This document shows, in pieces, positions 17,813 to 26,481 of a DNA stretch of 64,000 bases. Below the pieces are notes generated by a model. It did not search any database and was not told where the DNA came from. It was given only the letters and a program-made list of their open reading frames with translations. The stretch covers positions 195,451 through 259,450 of the forward strand of contig JBBQWV010000004.1 of the NCBI GenBank assembly GCA_038210275.1, read 5' to 3'. Origin of the DNA: PALSA-1296 sp038210275 (lineage in GTDB: Bacteria > Bacteroidota > Ignavibacteria > Palsa-1295). Position 1 is the stretch's first letter. Every line of letters begins with the position of its first letter. The translations under genes were made by a program, and so were the position numbers.

Positions 17813-19081
17813 CTAAGCCGTTCGCCGAACACTTACCTTCCCGTCATTAAAGATAACATCAACGGATTTGTCTTTCGGTAATAATGCTGCTTTACTAATG
17901 ACCACTCCATTCTCGTCCTGCACCATTGCATAGCCGCGCTCAAGAACTGCATAGGGATTCAGTGCATTGAGTGTGGATTGAAATCTTTGAGAGCGAGCAT
18001 CGGCAAGTTCTAAGAAATGTTTCATACGCGATGACATCGTGTTTCCAAATTGTATGAGGTTCGAACGCTTCTCTGATAAAGCTTGAGTAAGAACTCGTTT
18101 AAGTCCGTATCCGGTAGTGTGGCTCAACAATTCAATTCTTAAATCCGAAAGCTTTCGCTTCATAAAATAATCTAAGGTCGAAGCTGATGAAGAGAGCGAT
18201 GAAAGCAATTCGTTCTGGTCGGGTGTTACTAATTCTGCTGCTGCTGTCGGAGTCGGAGCGCGAAGATCGGCTACAAAATCTGCTATTGTCACATCAACTT
18301 CATGCCCTACGGCGCTGACTACCGGAATCTTTGAAGAATAAATTGCACGTGCGACGGCTTCTTCATTGAACGACCAGAGATCTTCCAAAGAACCTCCGCC
18401 TCTACCGACGATCAAAACATCCGGGCGATCATTTTCAGGAACAAGATTCATCTCCGTAATTGCGCGGGCAATTTCTAATTCCGCTCCAACACCTTGAACC
18501 GAAGCAGGACGAAATAATACTCCAACCAGTGGGTAACGCCTTCTTAAAACTGTGAGAATATCATGGAGCGCTGCACCTGTTGCACTGGTAATAATACCGA
18601 TCTTTTTGGGAAATCTTGGGATCTGCCGCTTCCGGCTTTCATCAAAGAGACCTTCGATTGAAAGCTTCTTAAATAGTGCTTCGTACGCTGCCTGTAAGGC
18701 GCCAATACCAAGTGGACGAATTTGGAAAACATCAAGCTGGTAATTTCCTCGCGGAGCGTAAACGGAAATTCGCCCACGGCACAGGACTTTCTGACCTTCC
18801 TGCACATCGAATGAAAGCTGACGGGTTTTCCAAAAGACACAGGAAATTTGTGCGCCTTCATCCTTCAGCGTCCAATACCTGTGCCCTGAACGATGATGAG
18901 TAAAATTGGATATTTCACCCTCAACGGTAACATCTATGAATTTAGATTCGAGAGTATCCCTAATTGCTTTGGTCAGGCTTGTGACTGAAAGCGGTTCTGC
19001 AATAACCTCCTTCACAGGAGCAATTGCAGCCTCTTCACGCTCGAAAACCAGAGCTAACGTCTCGGATATCCTCTTCGCCAC
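17813..19081 (-). CDS. xseA: Exodeoxyribonuclease VII large subunit
   Basis: This is a 422-residue nuclease subunit. An N-terminal OB fold (VEGEISNFTHHRSGHRYWTLKDEGAQISCVFW) binds single-stranded DNA. The catalytic domain includes PKKIGIITSATGAALHDI, VLIVGRGGGSLEDLWSFNEE and SAVGHEVDVTIADFVADLRAPTPTAAAE, all family signatures. A helical C-terminal region precedes the end motif RGYAMVQDENGVVISKA. It begins 12 bp after a type IX cargo gene and is followed by xseB, so all four genes through dxs may be on one transcript. Confidence 0.96.
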   Translation of the reverse strand: MAKRISETLALVFEREEAAIAPVKEVIAEPLSVTSLTKAIRDTLESKFIDVTVEGEISNFTHHRSGHRYWTLKDEGAQISCVFWKTRQLSFDVQEGQKVLCRGRISVYAPRGNYQLDVFQIRPLGIGALQAAYEALFKKLSIEGLFDESRKRQIPRFPKKIGIITSATGAALHDILTVLRRRYPLVGVLFRPASVQGVGAELEIARAITEMNLVPENDRPDVLIVGRGGGSLEDLWSFNEEAVARAIYSSKIPVVSAVGHEVDVTIADFVADLRAPTPTAAAELVTPDQNELLSSLSSSASTLDYFMKRKLSDLRIELLSHTTGYGLKRVLTQALSEKRSNLIQFGNTMSSRMKHFLELADARSQRFQSTLNALNPYAVLERGYAMVQDENGVVISKAALLPKDKSVDVIFNDGKVSVRRTA

Positions 19082-19093
19082 AAATTAGCCCTC

Positions 19094-19972
19094 TTAGCGG
19101 ACGATTAACGTCTGAGACTTTGAAATAATATTGCTGCCCTCAATACCTGAGAGTCGTATTAAATAAACTCCCGGATGAGATGAAAAATCATTCTTTGCAA
19201 GATCAATCGTATTATCTCCGGCAAACGCGTTTACTTTTCGCTCGAATATTTTCTTACCGGTCACATCATAAGCTGAAAGAGCGATATTGCAATCTTCATT
19301 CATCGTAAAATGAAGTCTTGATCTGGCATTCATAGGATTCGGGTAAATTGCGATGGCTTCAGGGGTATTAAGATCTGCTACCCCATCTATAGGTATATCC
19401 TCATTATAATACAACGTTAGAATCATATTGGAGTATAAATCCTCTCCACTATCTTTTAATGGGAAAACAAAGGATCCCGTATTTTTCATATCTAACCTCA
19501 GCGTATGAGGGAAATGAAATGATGCAAGAGTAATATGTTTAATAATTGCCGGAATTGATTGCGGATCCCAATCCATTCTTGCAATTGTTGTCCCCGGCAC
19601 AGGGTGGAATTCAATTCCAAACTGCCTGGTAAATCTATCGACCGTTGGCTTCTTACTTATATCAATGGGACCTCCGTCCGATCCATCAATTCCTAATTCA
19701 GGACGGTTCACATAATAGCCGGACATTCTGAAATCCAGATCGCCCGTTTGTCCGGGTGGGTATAGCTGTTCGCCTCCGTAGAATTCATCAGAAAACCAGT
19801 TTTCTCGTTTGTAGATCATCGAATCTGATGCAATCGGATCATACCCAAAAATAACCGTTCGTGCAGAGTCATTTTTAATAAATAACTTCACATGCAAACT
19901 GAATTCCGGCACTGTCGCTTTGCAAATGCTGAAAGCGCTAAGAAGAGCGAACGATATAAATAACTTTTTCAT
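19094..19972 (-). CDS. Small secreted protein with type IX sorting domain
   Basis: This is a 292-residue protein with a signal peptide (MKKLFISFALLSAFSICKA), a ~180-residue middle part of unknown fold with several Tyr/Phe/Asp-rich strands, and a C-terminal Por sorting domain (IYPNPMNARSRLHFTMNEDC...LSAYDVTGKKIFERK...GVYLIRLS). Its stop lies 12 bp before xseA. A strong hairpin (20001-20032) separates it from the gene upstream, so it likely has its own promoter and leads the xseAB-dxs genes. Confidence 0.8.
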   Translation of the reverse strand: MKKLFISFALLSAFSICKATVPEFSLHVKLFIKNDSARTVIFGYDPIASDSMIYKRENWFSDEFYGGEQLYPPGQTGDLDFRMSGYYVNRPELGIDGSDGGPIDISKKPTVDRFTRQFGIEFHPVPGTTIARMDWDPQSIPAIIKHITLASFHFPHTLRLDMKNTGSFVFPLKDSGEDLYSNMILTLYYNEDIPIDGVADLNTPEAIAIYPNPMNARSRLHFTMNEDCNIALSAYDVTGKKIFERKVNAFAGDNTIDLAKNDFSSHPGVYLIRLSGIEGSNIISKSQTLIVR

Positions 19973-20000
19973 AAATTTTATACTTCCCTTAAAATCACAA

Positions 20001-20032
20001 AGCGGAAGTTAGTATCTATACTAACTTCCGCT
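20001..20032 (-). terminator. Strong hairpin terminator
   Basis: A 14-bp perfect stem (AGCGGAAGTTAGTA and complement, loop TCTA) lies 39 bp beyond the stop of the 961-residue cargo gene. It is followed on the minus strand by TTTGTGATTTT. Confidence 0.8.
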
Positions 20033-20071
20033 TCGCAAAAAGATTTCACCTCTTCCCTTGCGGGAGGAAGG

Positions 20072-22954
20072 TTATTTTGTAACGGTCATCTTTTCCGTCT
20101 GCACGAAGCTGCCTGCGCGGATCGTATAGAAGTACGTTCCTTCAGCAAGGTTCGATGCATCGAATGTAACAGCATGTGATCCTGCAGCGACAACAGCGTT
20201 AACCGGTGTTGCAACAACCTGACCAAGTGCATTCGTCACGGTGATCATTACGAACGACTCAGCAGGTACGCTGTAGTTGATGTTCGTGATAGCACCAAAC
20301 GGATTCGGATAGTTCGCTTCGAGCGAATAACCGCTTGCGTTCGAAGAAGCGCCGCTCTTCATAGAAAGAACAACTGACTTGACGTTACGGTCACGGATAA
20401 TGACAGAGCCATTGCCCGTTGACGTTCCGAGAAGGTTACCTGTGAGGTCACGGACTTCAACAGTGCCAGAGACATTGTCAAAATTCATGGCAATCGGATA
20501 ATTCTTCGAAGCGAGCTTTACGACATGCTGATCGCCTGAGGTAGAGATGCTTCCGTTATTTGAAGAGAAACGCGCATCGAAGTCTGTGAACGATGGTGGC
20601 ATTTCGAAGTTCTTCGAAGATGCTGCATTTCCAAAATAGAGATCCTGACCGTTTTGGGCAGCATCACGAACAGCAACTTTCGTAAGTGTCGTAGTAAGCT
20701 GGGCATTTGGTTCACTTGAAACTTTGCAGTTTGCAGCAACACGAACGTTATATCCGGCTTCATCAGATACCTTTACGAAGTAACCATGTCCTGGAAGCAA
20801 GTACGCTACAGTGAAGTAACCACGTGAAGGAACATATTCCCAGAAGTCTGTTTCAAACTTCGGATTTGTACCTTGTACCGGTGTCAAAAATACTGTGAAA
20901 TTAGCACCACCATCTGAAATACATGTCGGTGAGCTTGCAGCTCCGACTGAATTCCAACCTGCATGGATGCGGACATTATCAACAGTCAATGAACGAGTAC
21001 CGATCACTGATCCATCAATTACTGAGCCGTAGTGAATCATGTATCCGATACCAAACATCAGATTGCCCTGTACTGGTGGAGTCCAACCGGCATTCGAAGC
21101 ATAGCTGAATGGCGTTCCTGTTGAATTCGGGAAAATCACCGCTGCACTTGGATTCGAAGGAATCACAGGAAGCGAAATGAAATTCCAGTTCTGCGGCTGG
21201 AGAGCAGCCGTCTGAGCTGTTGTGCCCGGAGTATATTCGATAATAAAGGATTTGATGTTTGGATCACGAATTACGATACAGCGCTGATTGCCAACCTGTG
21301 TAGCTGCACGCATATCGAAACTGAACTGACCACCATTTAAGATGTCACGGATAATCATGCGTGAACCTTCAGGAAGATCGGTCGGATCAACACAGACGCT
21401 CAATGGATAACAAAGAGGTCCGCCTGTTCCAAAATTAACTTTATAGAGCAATGTGCTATCAGCCGTATTTGAACGGATGTCACGACCCGTTCCGAGATTA
21501 TTTGGATCTTGGAAAAGAGGATCGGTATTCGGATTCAATGATTCAAAGTATGCATAGCAACGCTTTGTTGAATCAGCATTCGTATTTGCAGCAGCGCGAT
21601 CACCTACGGTGAAAAGATTTTCTCCGTAGAGAATGTCAACGCCATCCGTTGCGCCAGCACCTGTTCCGAAGGTGATGGTCTTCGTGCAAGTCGGTGTGCA
21701 AGAATTAGTTAATTGCAAACGAATTCCTGTTCCGGCACCAGGTGAAGGCTCATCAGGACGTGCACGGACGACAAACGTTACCTTGATACGCAGCGGCGAA
21801 TTATTAGCGCCGTCACTCGTAATGGTTACGTAACCCGTATAAACTCCTGGAGCTAAACCACCACCATTAGCGATGATAAAGAATGTCTTCGATTCAAAAA
21901 TGATCTGCGTCTGAGTATTAAAGTTCGTAATACTCGGGAAGAAGATACAAGGCTGCCCGCCGACACCAGTCAAACCAACTTGCAACCAAGTTTGGTCAGA
22001 GCAGATATTGATGTTTGTCAGACGTGATGATCCTTGTGCATCATCGATCTGCACCTGTTCTACTGTTGTATTGGCAGAAGGATCTGCCGGATCGAATATC
22101 AAATTCGGAAGTAAATCGTAATTCTTACCGTCAGTGCTATTGAAGATCGAGAATGGACGAATTTCAATAGTTGGCTGAGCAGTGATCACGACCGGTAAAC
22201 GTCCGCGAATCTGGTCTCTGTGCCCACCGAGATTTCCACGATTGAAATTATTCGGATCGTACTGCGGATCACCAAGATGATCGGCAAATTTTGCCGTATC
22301 AAGCTGAAGCAATGCTGTATTGACCGTCCAGTTCGGAAGAATCTTGAAACGGAGATAGCAAAGAACTGTCGATGAATCAACGACAACCGGAATTGTCATT
22401 GGAAGCGGAACTTCACTTGCAGCCGTTACACGAACGATACGATTGAATGGATTCGTAATATCGTTTGCCGATTGCTCGGTATAACGGAAATAGAACGACT
22501 TCGCGAGAGAATTCTCAGCGGTAGAACTTTTTGTCTGCCCAACCGTCATGATCGGCGAACCGTGTGAAGGATCCTTGTAATCAAGCTCAATAGCCTGATT
22601 TGGATACTGCACTTGGAACTCGAAGCTTCTGATCGGCTCAAGGAACTGACCGTCAACGCCAGGAAGGCGTCCGCCAGGTCCCGGAGGAAGTCCGGTTGCG
22701 GTGTTCGGATTTTTGCTCGGATCTACACCATTAAAGATGAAGACCGGGACGAGGAAGTACCGAGCACCTCCCGGAAGAGCATCTGGAACAAGGTACTGTG
22801 CATCCGGGTAGTAATCTTCCTGATTGATGGAAATTACAGGGTACGGATCATAGTTAAAAAGACCAGGGCCCTGAGCCAAGGTTCTCCCGACGGATAAGAG
22901 GGTCATCATGAGCACGAAGGCTCCGATGGCCGTAAAGCTGGTAAGCTTACGCAT
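20072..22954 (-). CDS. Large secreted protein with BACON-like domain and type IX sorting domain
   Basis: This is a 961-residue protein. I chose the ATG at 22954 because AAGGAGAA lies just upstream and the signal peptide MRKLTSFTAIGAFVLMM...LAQ starts there; the frame is open to 22993. The N-terminal ~250 residues are beta-rich with no named fold. The stretch ICSDQTWLQVGLTG...GVYTGYVTITSDGANN..LRIKVTF resembles BACON/Ig-like carbohydrate-associated domains. A region near 590-740 (NFISLPVIPSNPSAAVIFP...) resembles a T9SS-linked 'W-N-x-x-S' module. It ends in a classic sorting domain (LEANYPNPFGAITNINYSVP...GTYFYTIRAGSFVQTEKM). Surface location is inferred. Confidence 0.88.
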   Translation of the reverse strand: MRKLTSFTAIGAFVLMMTLLSVGRTLAQGPGLFNYDPYPVISINQEDYYPDAQYLVPDALPGGARYFLVPVFIFNGVDPSKNPNTATGLPPGPGGRLPGVDGQFLEPIRSFEFQVQYPNQAIELDYKDPSHGSPIMTVGQTKSSTAENSLAKSFYFRYTEQSANDITNPFNRIVRVTAASEVPLPMTIPVVVDSSTVLCYLRFKILPNWTVNTALLQLDTAKFADHLGDPQYDPNNFNRGNLGGHRDQIRGRLPVVITAQPTIEIRPFSIFNSTDGKNYDLLPNLIFDPADPSANTTVEQVQIDDAQGSSRLTNINICSDQTWLQVGLTGVGGQPCIFFPSITNFNTQTQIIFESKTFFIIANGGGLAPGVYTGYVTITSDGANNSPLRIKVTFVVRARPDEPSPGAGTGIRLQLTNSCTPTCTKTITFGTGAGATDGVDILYGENLFTVGDRAAANTNADSTKRCYAYFESLNPNTDPLFQDPNNLGTGRDIRSNTADSTLLYKVNFGTGGPLCYPLSVCVDPTDLPEGSRMIIRDILNGGQFSFDMRAATQVGNQRCIVIRDPNIKSFIIEYTPGTTAQTAALQPQNWNFISLPVIPSNPSAAVIFPNSTGTPFSYASNAGWTPPVQGNLMFGIGYMIHYGSVIDGSVIGTRSLTVDNVRIHAGWNSVGAASSPTCISDGGANFTVFLTPVQGTNPKFETDFWEYVPSRGYFTVAYLLPGHGYFVKVSDEAGYNVRVAANCKVSSEPNAQLTTTLTKVAVRDAAQNGQDLYFGNAASSKNFEMPPSFTDFDARFSSNNGSISTSGDQHVVKLASKNYPIAMNFDNVSGTVEVRDLTGNLLGTSTGNGSVIIRDRNVKSVVLSMKSGASSNASGYSLEANYPNPFGAITNINYSVPAESFVMITVTNALGQVVATPVNAVVAAGSHAVTFDASNLAEGTYFYTIRAGSFVQTEKMTVTK

Positions 22955-23081
22955 TGCTGATTTCTCCTTACTGGTTGTTAAATTCAATTTCATAGGTCTA
23001 TATCTAAAAACTACAGTTTTCGCTTATTGTTACACTTCCCGGGGTTTTATCGTTTCTTTTCCCCGCTTTTGTGAACAAACG

Positions 23082-24377
23082 TCAGTGAATTATTAAAATT
23101 TTTTTGCTTTCCGCCTGAATACTGTCACTATGCAACGCATAAATATCAGTAACCGTTGCCGTATAAAAGCCAACCGGCATTGATGCTACCTCCCAACGGA
23201 AATCAACACCAAACATCTGATCCAAAACTTTTCTGCCCAAAGCGTCAAAAACAACGAGATGTTTTCTTACGCCCTTATCAGACAGAAGATGAAAATTTAT
23301 GATGGAGTTTGCCGGATTAGGAGAGATCACGAGATCTGTACTTCCTCCTGTTTCAGCAACGCCTGTTGTAACGGTATCTTTTTTCTGTCTCCCTAAAATG
23401 CAGAGTCCTTCAAGCTTATACGCTATTGAAGAAACCAGATTGTCAGCATTCAAGAACGTAAGCTTCGCGTGAAGCAAACCGGTACAAAGTGTATCTGTCC
23501 GCTTGTTCCCTTTTAGAACGATCTTGAGAAGCTCTCCGGGCTTTGACGTATCGAATCCGGAAAAATTCGCAGCAATATGTGTGGAGTCTTTTGAAACGGC
23601 TAAACTGCCATTTGCCAAGAGCGCACCCCTTAAAACTACAACCGAATCAAATGCAAGCGTATCTATATCAAATTCAAAAATTGCGCCTTTGATATTTGTG
23701 CTGTCAAGCGATGAAACATTAAGCGACAATACTTTTACAGAGTCCGACTCAATATCGGTGCTGTCGATCGACAACGTAATTGTCTTTTTCTTCGGTGGTG
23801 GCGGTAACTTTGTCGTATCCATGTATACGATTGCAAACGGATACCAGCCGACATCATCACGTCCGGGCGCATTGTCAATTATTACTGTATCGATCTGACT
23901 ATCGGTTGGCAGACTTGCGTCATGAAGAGCATCAAATCTACTTGGCGAAATCATCGCTGAATCAGTAAAGCCTTTAACCGAGTACCTAACCTGAAATAAT
24001 ATCGGGTTTGATGTATCAAGCGATGAACTTGATAATACTTCGATCCGGTATTCACCAATCGTAGGATCTCCGCCGGAGCCTTTGAAGTCTGCATTCTGAG
24101 AAGCAGTCCCATCAAAGAATTTATCGGTGGGTCTGATCTTTGTCTGATCATAAAAATAGCGGCATTCAAACCCATGAAAGAACACAGGAGATCTTGCAGC
24201 TTCTATCTTATATGTAACATTGAGAACAATATCCGTCGTACTCGGTTTGACCGTAATGGTCTGAAAATGGATACGAAGAATATTTTTCTTCTCGCCGAAC
24301 GCTAAAGAAGTAAGCGAAAATACGAACAGAAGAACCGTTAAAAAGAGAATCGAACGATTTTTCTTATTCACTGTCAT
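23082..24377 (-). CDS. Secreted cohesin-like protein with type IX sorting domain
   Basis: This is a 431-residue protein with an N-terminal hydrophobic export signal (FLTVLLFVFSLTSLAFG). Two beta-sandwich segments follow: about 30-150 (TDIVLNVTYKIEAA...FHGFECRYFYDQTKI) and about 205-310 (KKTITLSIDSTDIESDSVKVLSLNV...IKGAIFEFDIDTLAF...GELLKIVLKG). The second has the look of cohesin/cellulosome-anchoring-like folds. The Por sorting domain closes the protein (VISPNPANSIINFHLLSDKG...GFYTATVTDIY). It sits in a run of five cargo genes on one strand. Confidence 0.8.
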   Translation of the reverse strand: MTVNKKNRSILFLTVLLFVFSLTSLAFGEKKNILRIHFQTITVKPSTTDIVLNVTYKIEAARSPVFFHGFECRYFYDQTKIRPTDKFFDGTASQNADFKGSGGDPTIGEYRIEVLSSSSLDTSNPILFQVRYSVKGFTDSAMISPSRFDALHDASLPTDSQIDTVIIDNAPGRDDVGWYPFAIVYMDTTKLPPPPKKKTITLSIDSTDIESDSVKVLSLNVSSLDSTNIKGAIFEFDIDTLAFDSVVVLRGALLANGSLAVSKDSTHIAANFSGFDTSKPGELLKIVLKGNKRTDTLCTGLLHAKLTFLNADNLVSSIAYKLEGLCILGRQKKDTVTTGVAETGGSTDLVISPNPANSIINFHLLSDKGVRKHLVVFDALGRKVLDQMFGVDFRWEVASMPVGFYTATVTDIYALHSDSIQAESKKILIIH

Positions 24378-24401
24378 TTGTCAAAGAACAAAATTATCCA
24401 A

Positions 24402-24431
24402 ACCTTAGAGAGGCAAATGCCTCTCTAAGGT
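24402..24431 (-). terminator. Hairpin terminator
   Basis: ACCTTAGAGAGGC and its perfect complement enclose an AAAT loop, 13 bp beyond the stop of the 641-residue cargo gene. The minus-strand flank is TTGGATAATTTTG. Confidence 0.8.
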
Positions 24432-24444
24432 AGGAATTCTAAAT

Positions 24445-26370
24445 TTAGCGCGCAACCTGCATCTTGACAGTCTGCACGTTATCACCGGCTGTAACCTGAT
24501 AATAATATGCGCCTGACGCGACGATGCTTCCTGCGTTATCTCTGCCATCCCAGTTGAGTTGGCTCTGACCGGCAGCGAAAGTCTGTCCGCTTACAAGCGT
24601 ACGGATTCCCTTACCGAGCATATCGAAAACGCGAACCGTTACTTCCTGAGAAGTCGGCAAGTTGAAGCGAATCATTGTCTGCGATGCATTCGAGACGATA
24701 AAAGGATTAGGCATATTCTGTTCGACAGAGAAGCCGTTGACGTTTGTATTGCCGACACCCGCGACTGCCAATGTTGAACGTGAAGAGCTTGAAGGCTCAT
24801 CATTAATTACGACATTGCTAAGTTCAAATTCTGCAGGCACGTGGGTTGCAACATTAAACTCTAAGTAACCCAATACATCTCCATCAGAGAAGATACCGCT
24901 TGCAGCGAGAACAACTTTGCCATTTCCGGCATTGCCCTTGAGCATTGTTGTTGTACCTGACTGAGTTCCGACAAATTGCATTGCCGTAGTATTCAAACTC
25001 GTAACGTTCATTTCAGCACCCAATGGTCCATTGACCGTACCGTGAAGTACGATAGGAACAAGCGCCGTATTGCCGTTAATTTTCACCGCACTCATATCTG
25101 CCGAAATACCGGAGATACTTGTGCTATTCGAGTTGGTCTCTTTCCATGCCGGAACCGGAAGCGGAATCGGCCAAGGCAAGAACGGAAGCTTTGCTGCAAG
25201 ATACATAAGAATGTATGCTGCATCGTAAGATGTTACTCTATAAAAGTAAACAGAAGGATAGAGTGGGTTGGTATAGCGTCCATTATGATTAGCATCACCA
25301 TGGAATGCGCCTCTTCCTTCAACACTATCCATTGCAGGTATAGACTGCGCTACAGACTGTAAAATTAAATCTGCATCCGCAAGAGTAACGAAAAGATTTT
25401 GACTCACACGTGTCTTTGGCGGAGCATTTGGATCAATCTGTGTAAGATTAGCGTCTCCATCACCCCATTGTGCTAGTGTTCCCAATCCCTGCGGAGTGAA
25501 GACAATAGCACGACTTGGCAAGCAGCTTCCAGGAGGCCAGCATGTTGTCAAAGAATCGGTATTAAGACGGATCGGATCGCCGTTCGAGAATGTAGATTGG
25601 AATAAAGCATTCATGTGCGTCAAACCAACACTGTCTTCTATACCAACAGTACAACCCTGTGTTTTTACGTTTCCAGCACTACCGATCGGTCCGTAATGGA
25701 ATTCGATGATGGCGCGCTTATCGGCGACGGAAGCATCGTTCGCAAGAGGATTCTCAATGATCTTCACCTGAAACGAAGCGATTGAATTTACATCGCTCGA
25801 AGCAGGGGGATGACTGATATTAATATTCAAATCTTTCCATTCAACAATGAATGTATGGATGAACGAACCCGGTAAAGCGTTCGGATTAGGATCCGCAACT
25901 GCAGTTATCGAGTACTGAATCTTCGAAGGTTTGAAGCCCTGCGGAGCGTCAGAGAGTGTACGATAGAAATGATCTCCGAAGAACGGCGCGATTGTATTAT
26001 TCGGGCGGTTCGGTAGAAAAAGGAAATATTTATCATTCGTGATCGTTGGGATCGGATGCCCTTCGGCACGACCAACAGAAATCCAGCCGTTAATACAGAT
26101 GTTAACCGTGCTATAAAGATTTCCGTTATAGTCAAAGTTAAAACCCGTTGGGATATCAACAGCAACGCCATCGTCGCGATCAATTGATCCGGTAAAATTA
26201 TTGAATGCACCATCCGAGATCACCGTTGCAACCGCTAACGGGTTGTAGAACTGATTCTGGATCGAACAGTCATAATGTGCCCATATCTGTGCATGAGACG
26301 TTGTTACGCCCATGATCATTGCGAGCGCCACTGTGCTCATGCTGAAAAGAAACCGTTGAAAGAGTTTCAT
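24445..26370 (-). CDS. Secreted protein with dockerin-like and cohesin-like segments and type IX sorting domain
   Basis: This is a 641-residue protein with a signal peptide ending SHAQ. The first ~280 residues (GFNFDYNGNLYSTVNICINGWISVG...IAPFFGDHF) look like the nidogen-type beta domain found in secreted FCB proteins. About 300-390 contains two acidic repeats, WGDGDANLTQ and FHGDANHNGRY, each followed by an ADADLIL or YDAAYIL helix, as in dockerin calcium loops. About 410-530 is a cohesin-like beta domain (ALVPIVLHGTVNGPLGAEMNV...DVLGYLEFNV). It ends with a FlgD-like Por sorting domain. Having dockerin-like and cohesin-like parts in one chain suggests internal or multimer contacts; this is inference. 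Confidence 0.85.
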   Translation of the reverse strand: MKLFQRFLFSMSTVALAMIMGVTTSHAQIWAHYDCSIQNQFYNPLAVATVISDGAFNNFTGSIDRDDGVAVDIPTGFNFDYNGNLYSTVNICINGWISVGRAEGHPIPTITNDKYFLFLPNRPNNTIAPFFGDHFYRTLSDAPQGFKPSKIQYSITAVADPNPNALPGSFIHTFIVEWKDLNINISHPPASSDVNSIASFQVKIIENPLANDASVADKRAIIEFHYGPIGSAGNVKTQGCTVGIEDSVGLTHMNALFQSTFSNGDPIRLNTDSLTTCWPPGSCLPSRAIVFTPQGLGTLAQWGDGDANLTQIDPNAPPKTRVSQNLFVTLADADLILQSVAQSIPAMDSVEGRGAFHGDANHNGRYTNPLYPSVYFYRVTSYDAAYILMYLAAKLPFLPWPIPLPVPAWKETNSNSTSISGISADMSAVKINGNTALVPIVLHGTVNGPLGAEMNVTSLNTTAMQFVGTQSGTTTMLKGNAGNGKVVLAASGIFSDGDVLGYLEFNVATHVPAEFELSNVVINDEPSSSSRSTLAVAGVGNTNVNGFSVEQNMPNPFIVSNASQTMIRFNLPTSQEVTVRVFDMLGKGIRTLVSGQTFAAGQSQLNWDGRDNAGSIVASGAYYYQVTAGDNVQTVKMQVAR

Positions 26371-26442
26371 AAGTATATTCTCCTACTGAGAGTTGAAACC
26401 AAAAGTATCGTTATTAAAAAATTGTTTTCGAGTGGGTAGCAA

Positions 26443-26469
26443 TCCGGAGCGGTGTTAAACCGCTCCGGA
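26443..26469 (-). terminator. Hairpin after the giant cargo gene
   Basis: TCCGGAGCGGT and its complement enclose GTTAA, 12 bp beyond the stop at 26482. No T-run follows, so terminator function is likely but not certain. Confidence 0.6.
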
Positions 26470-26481
26470 AATCAGCATACC

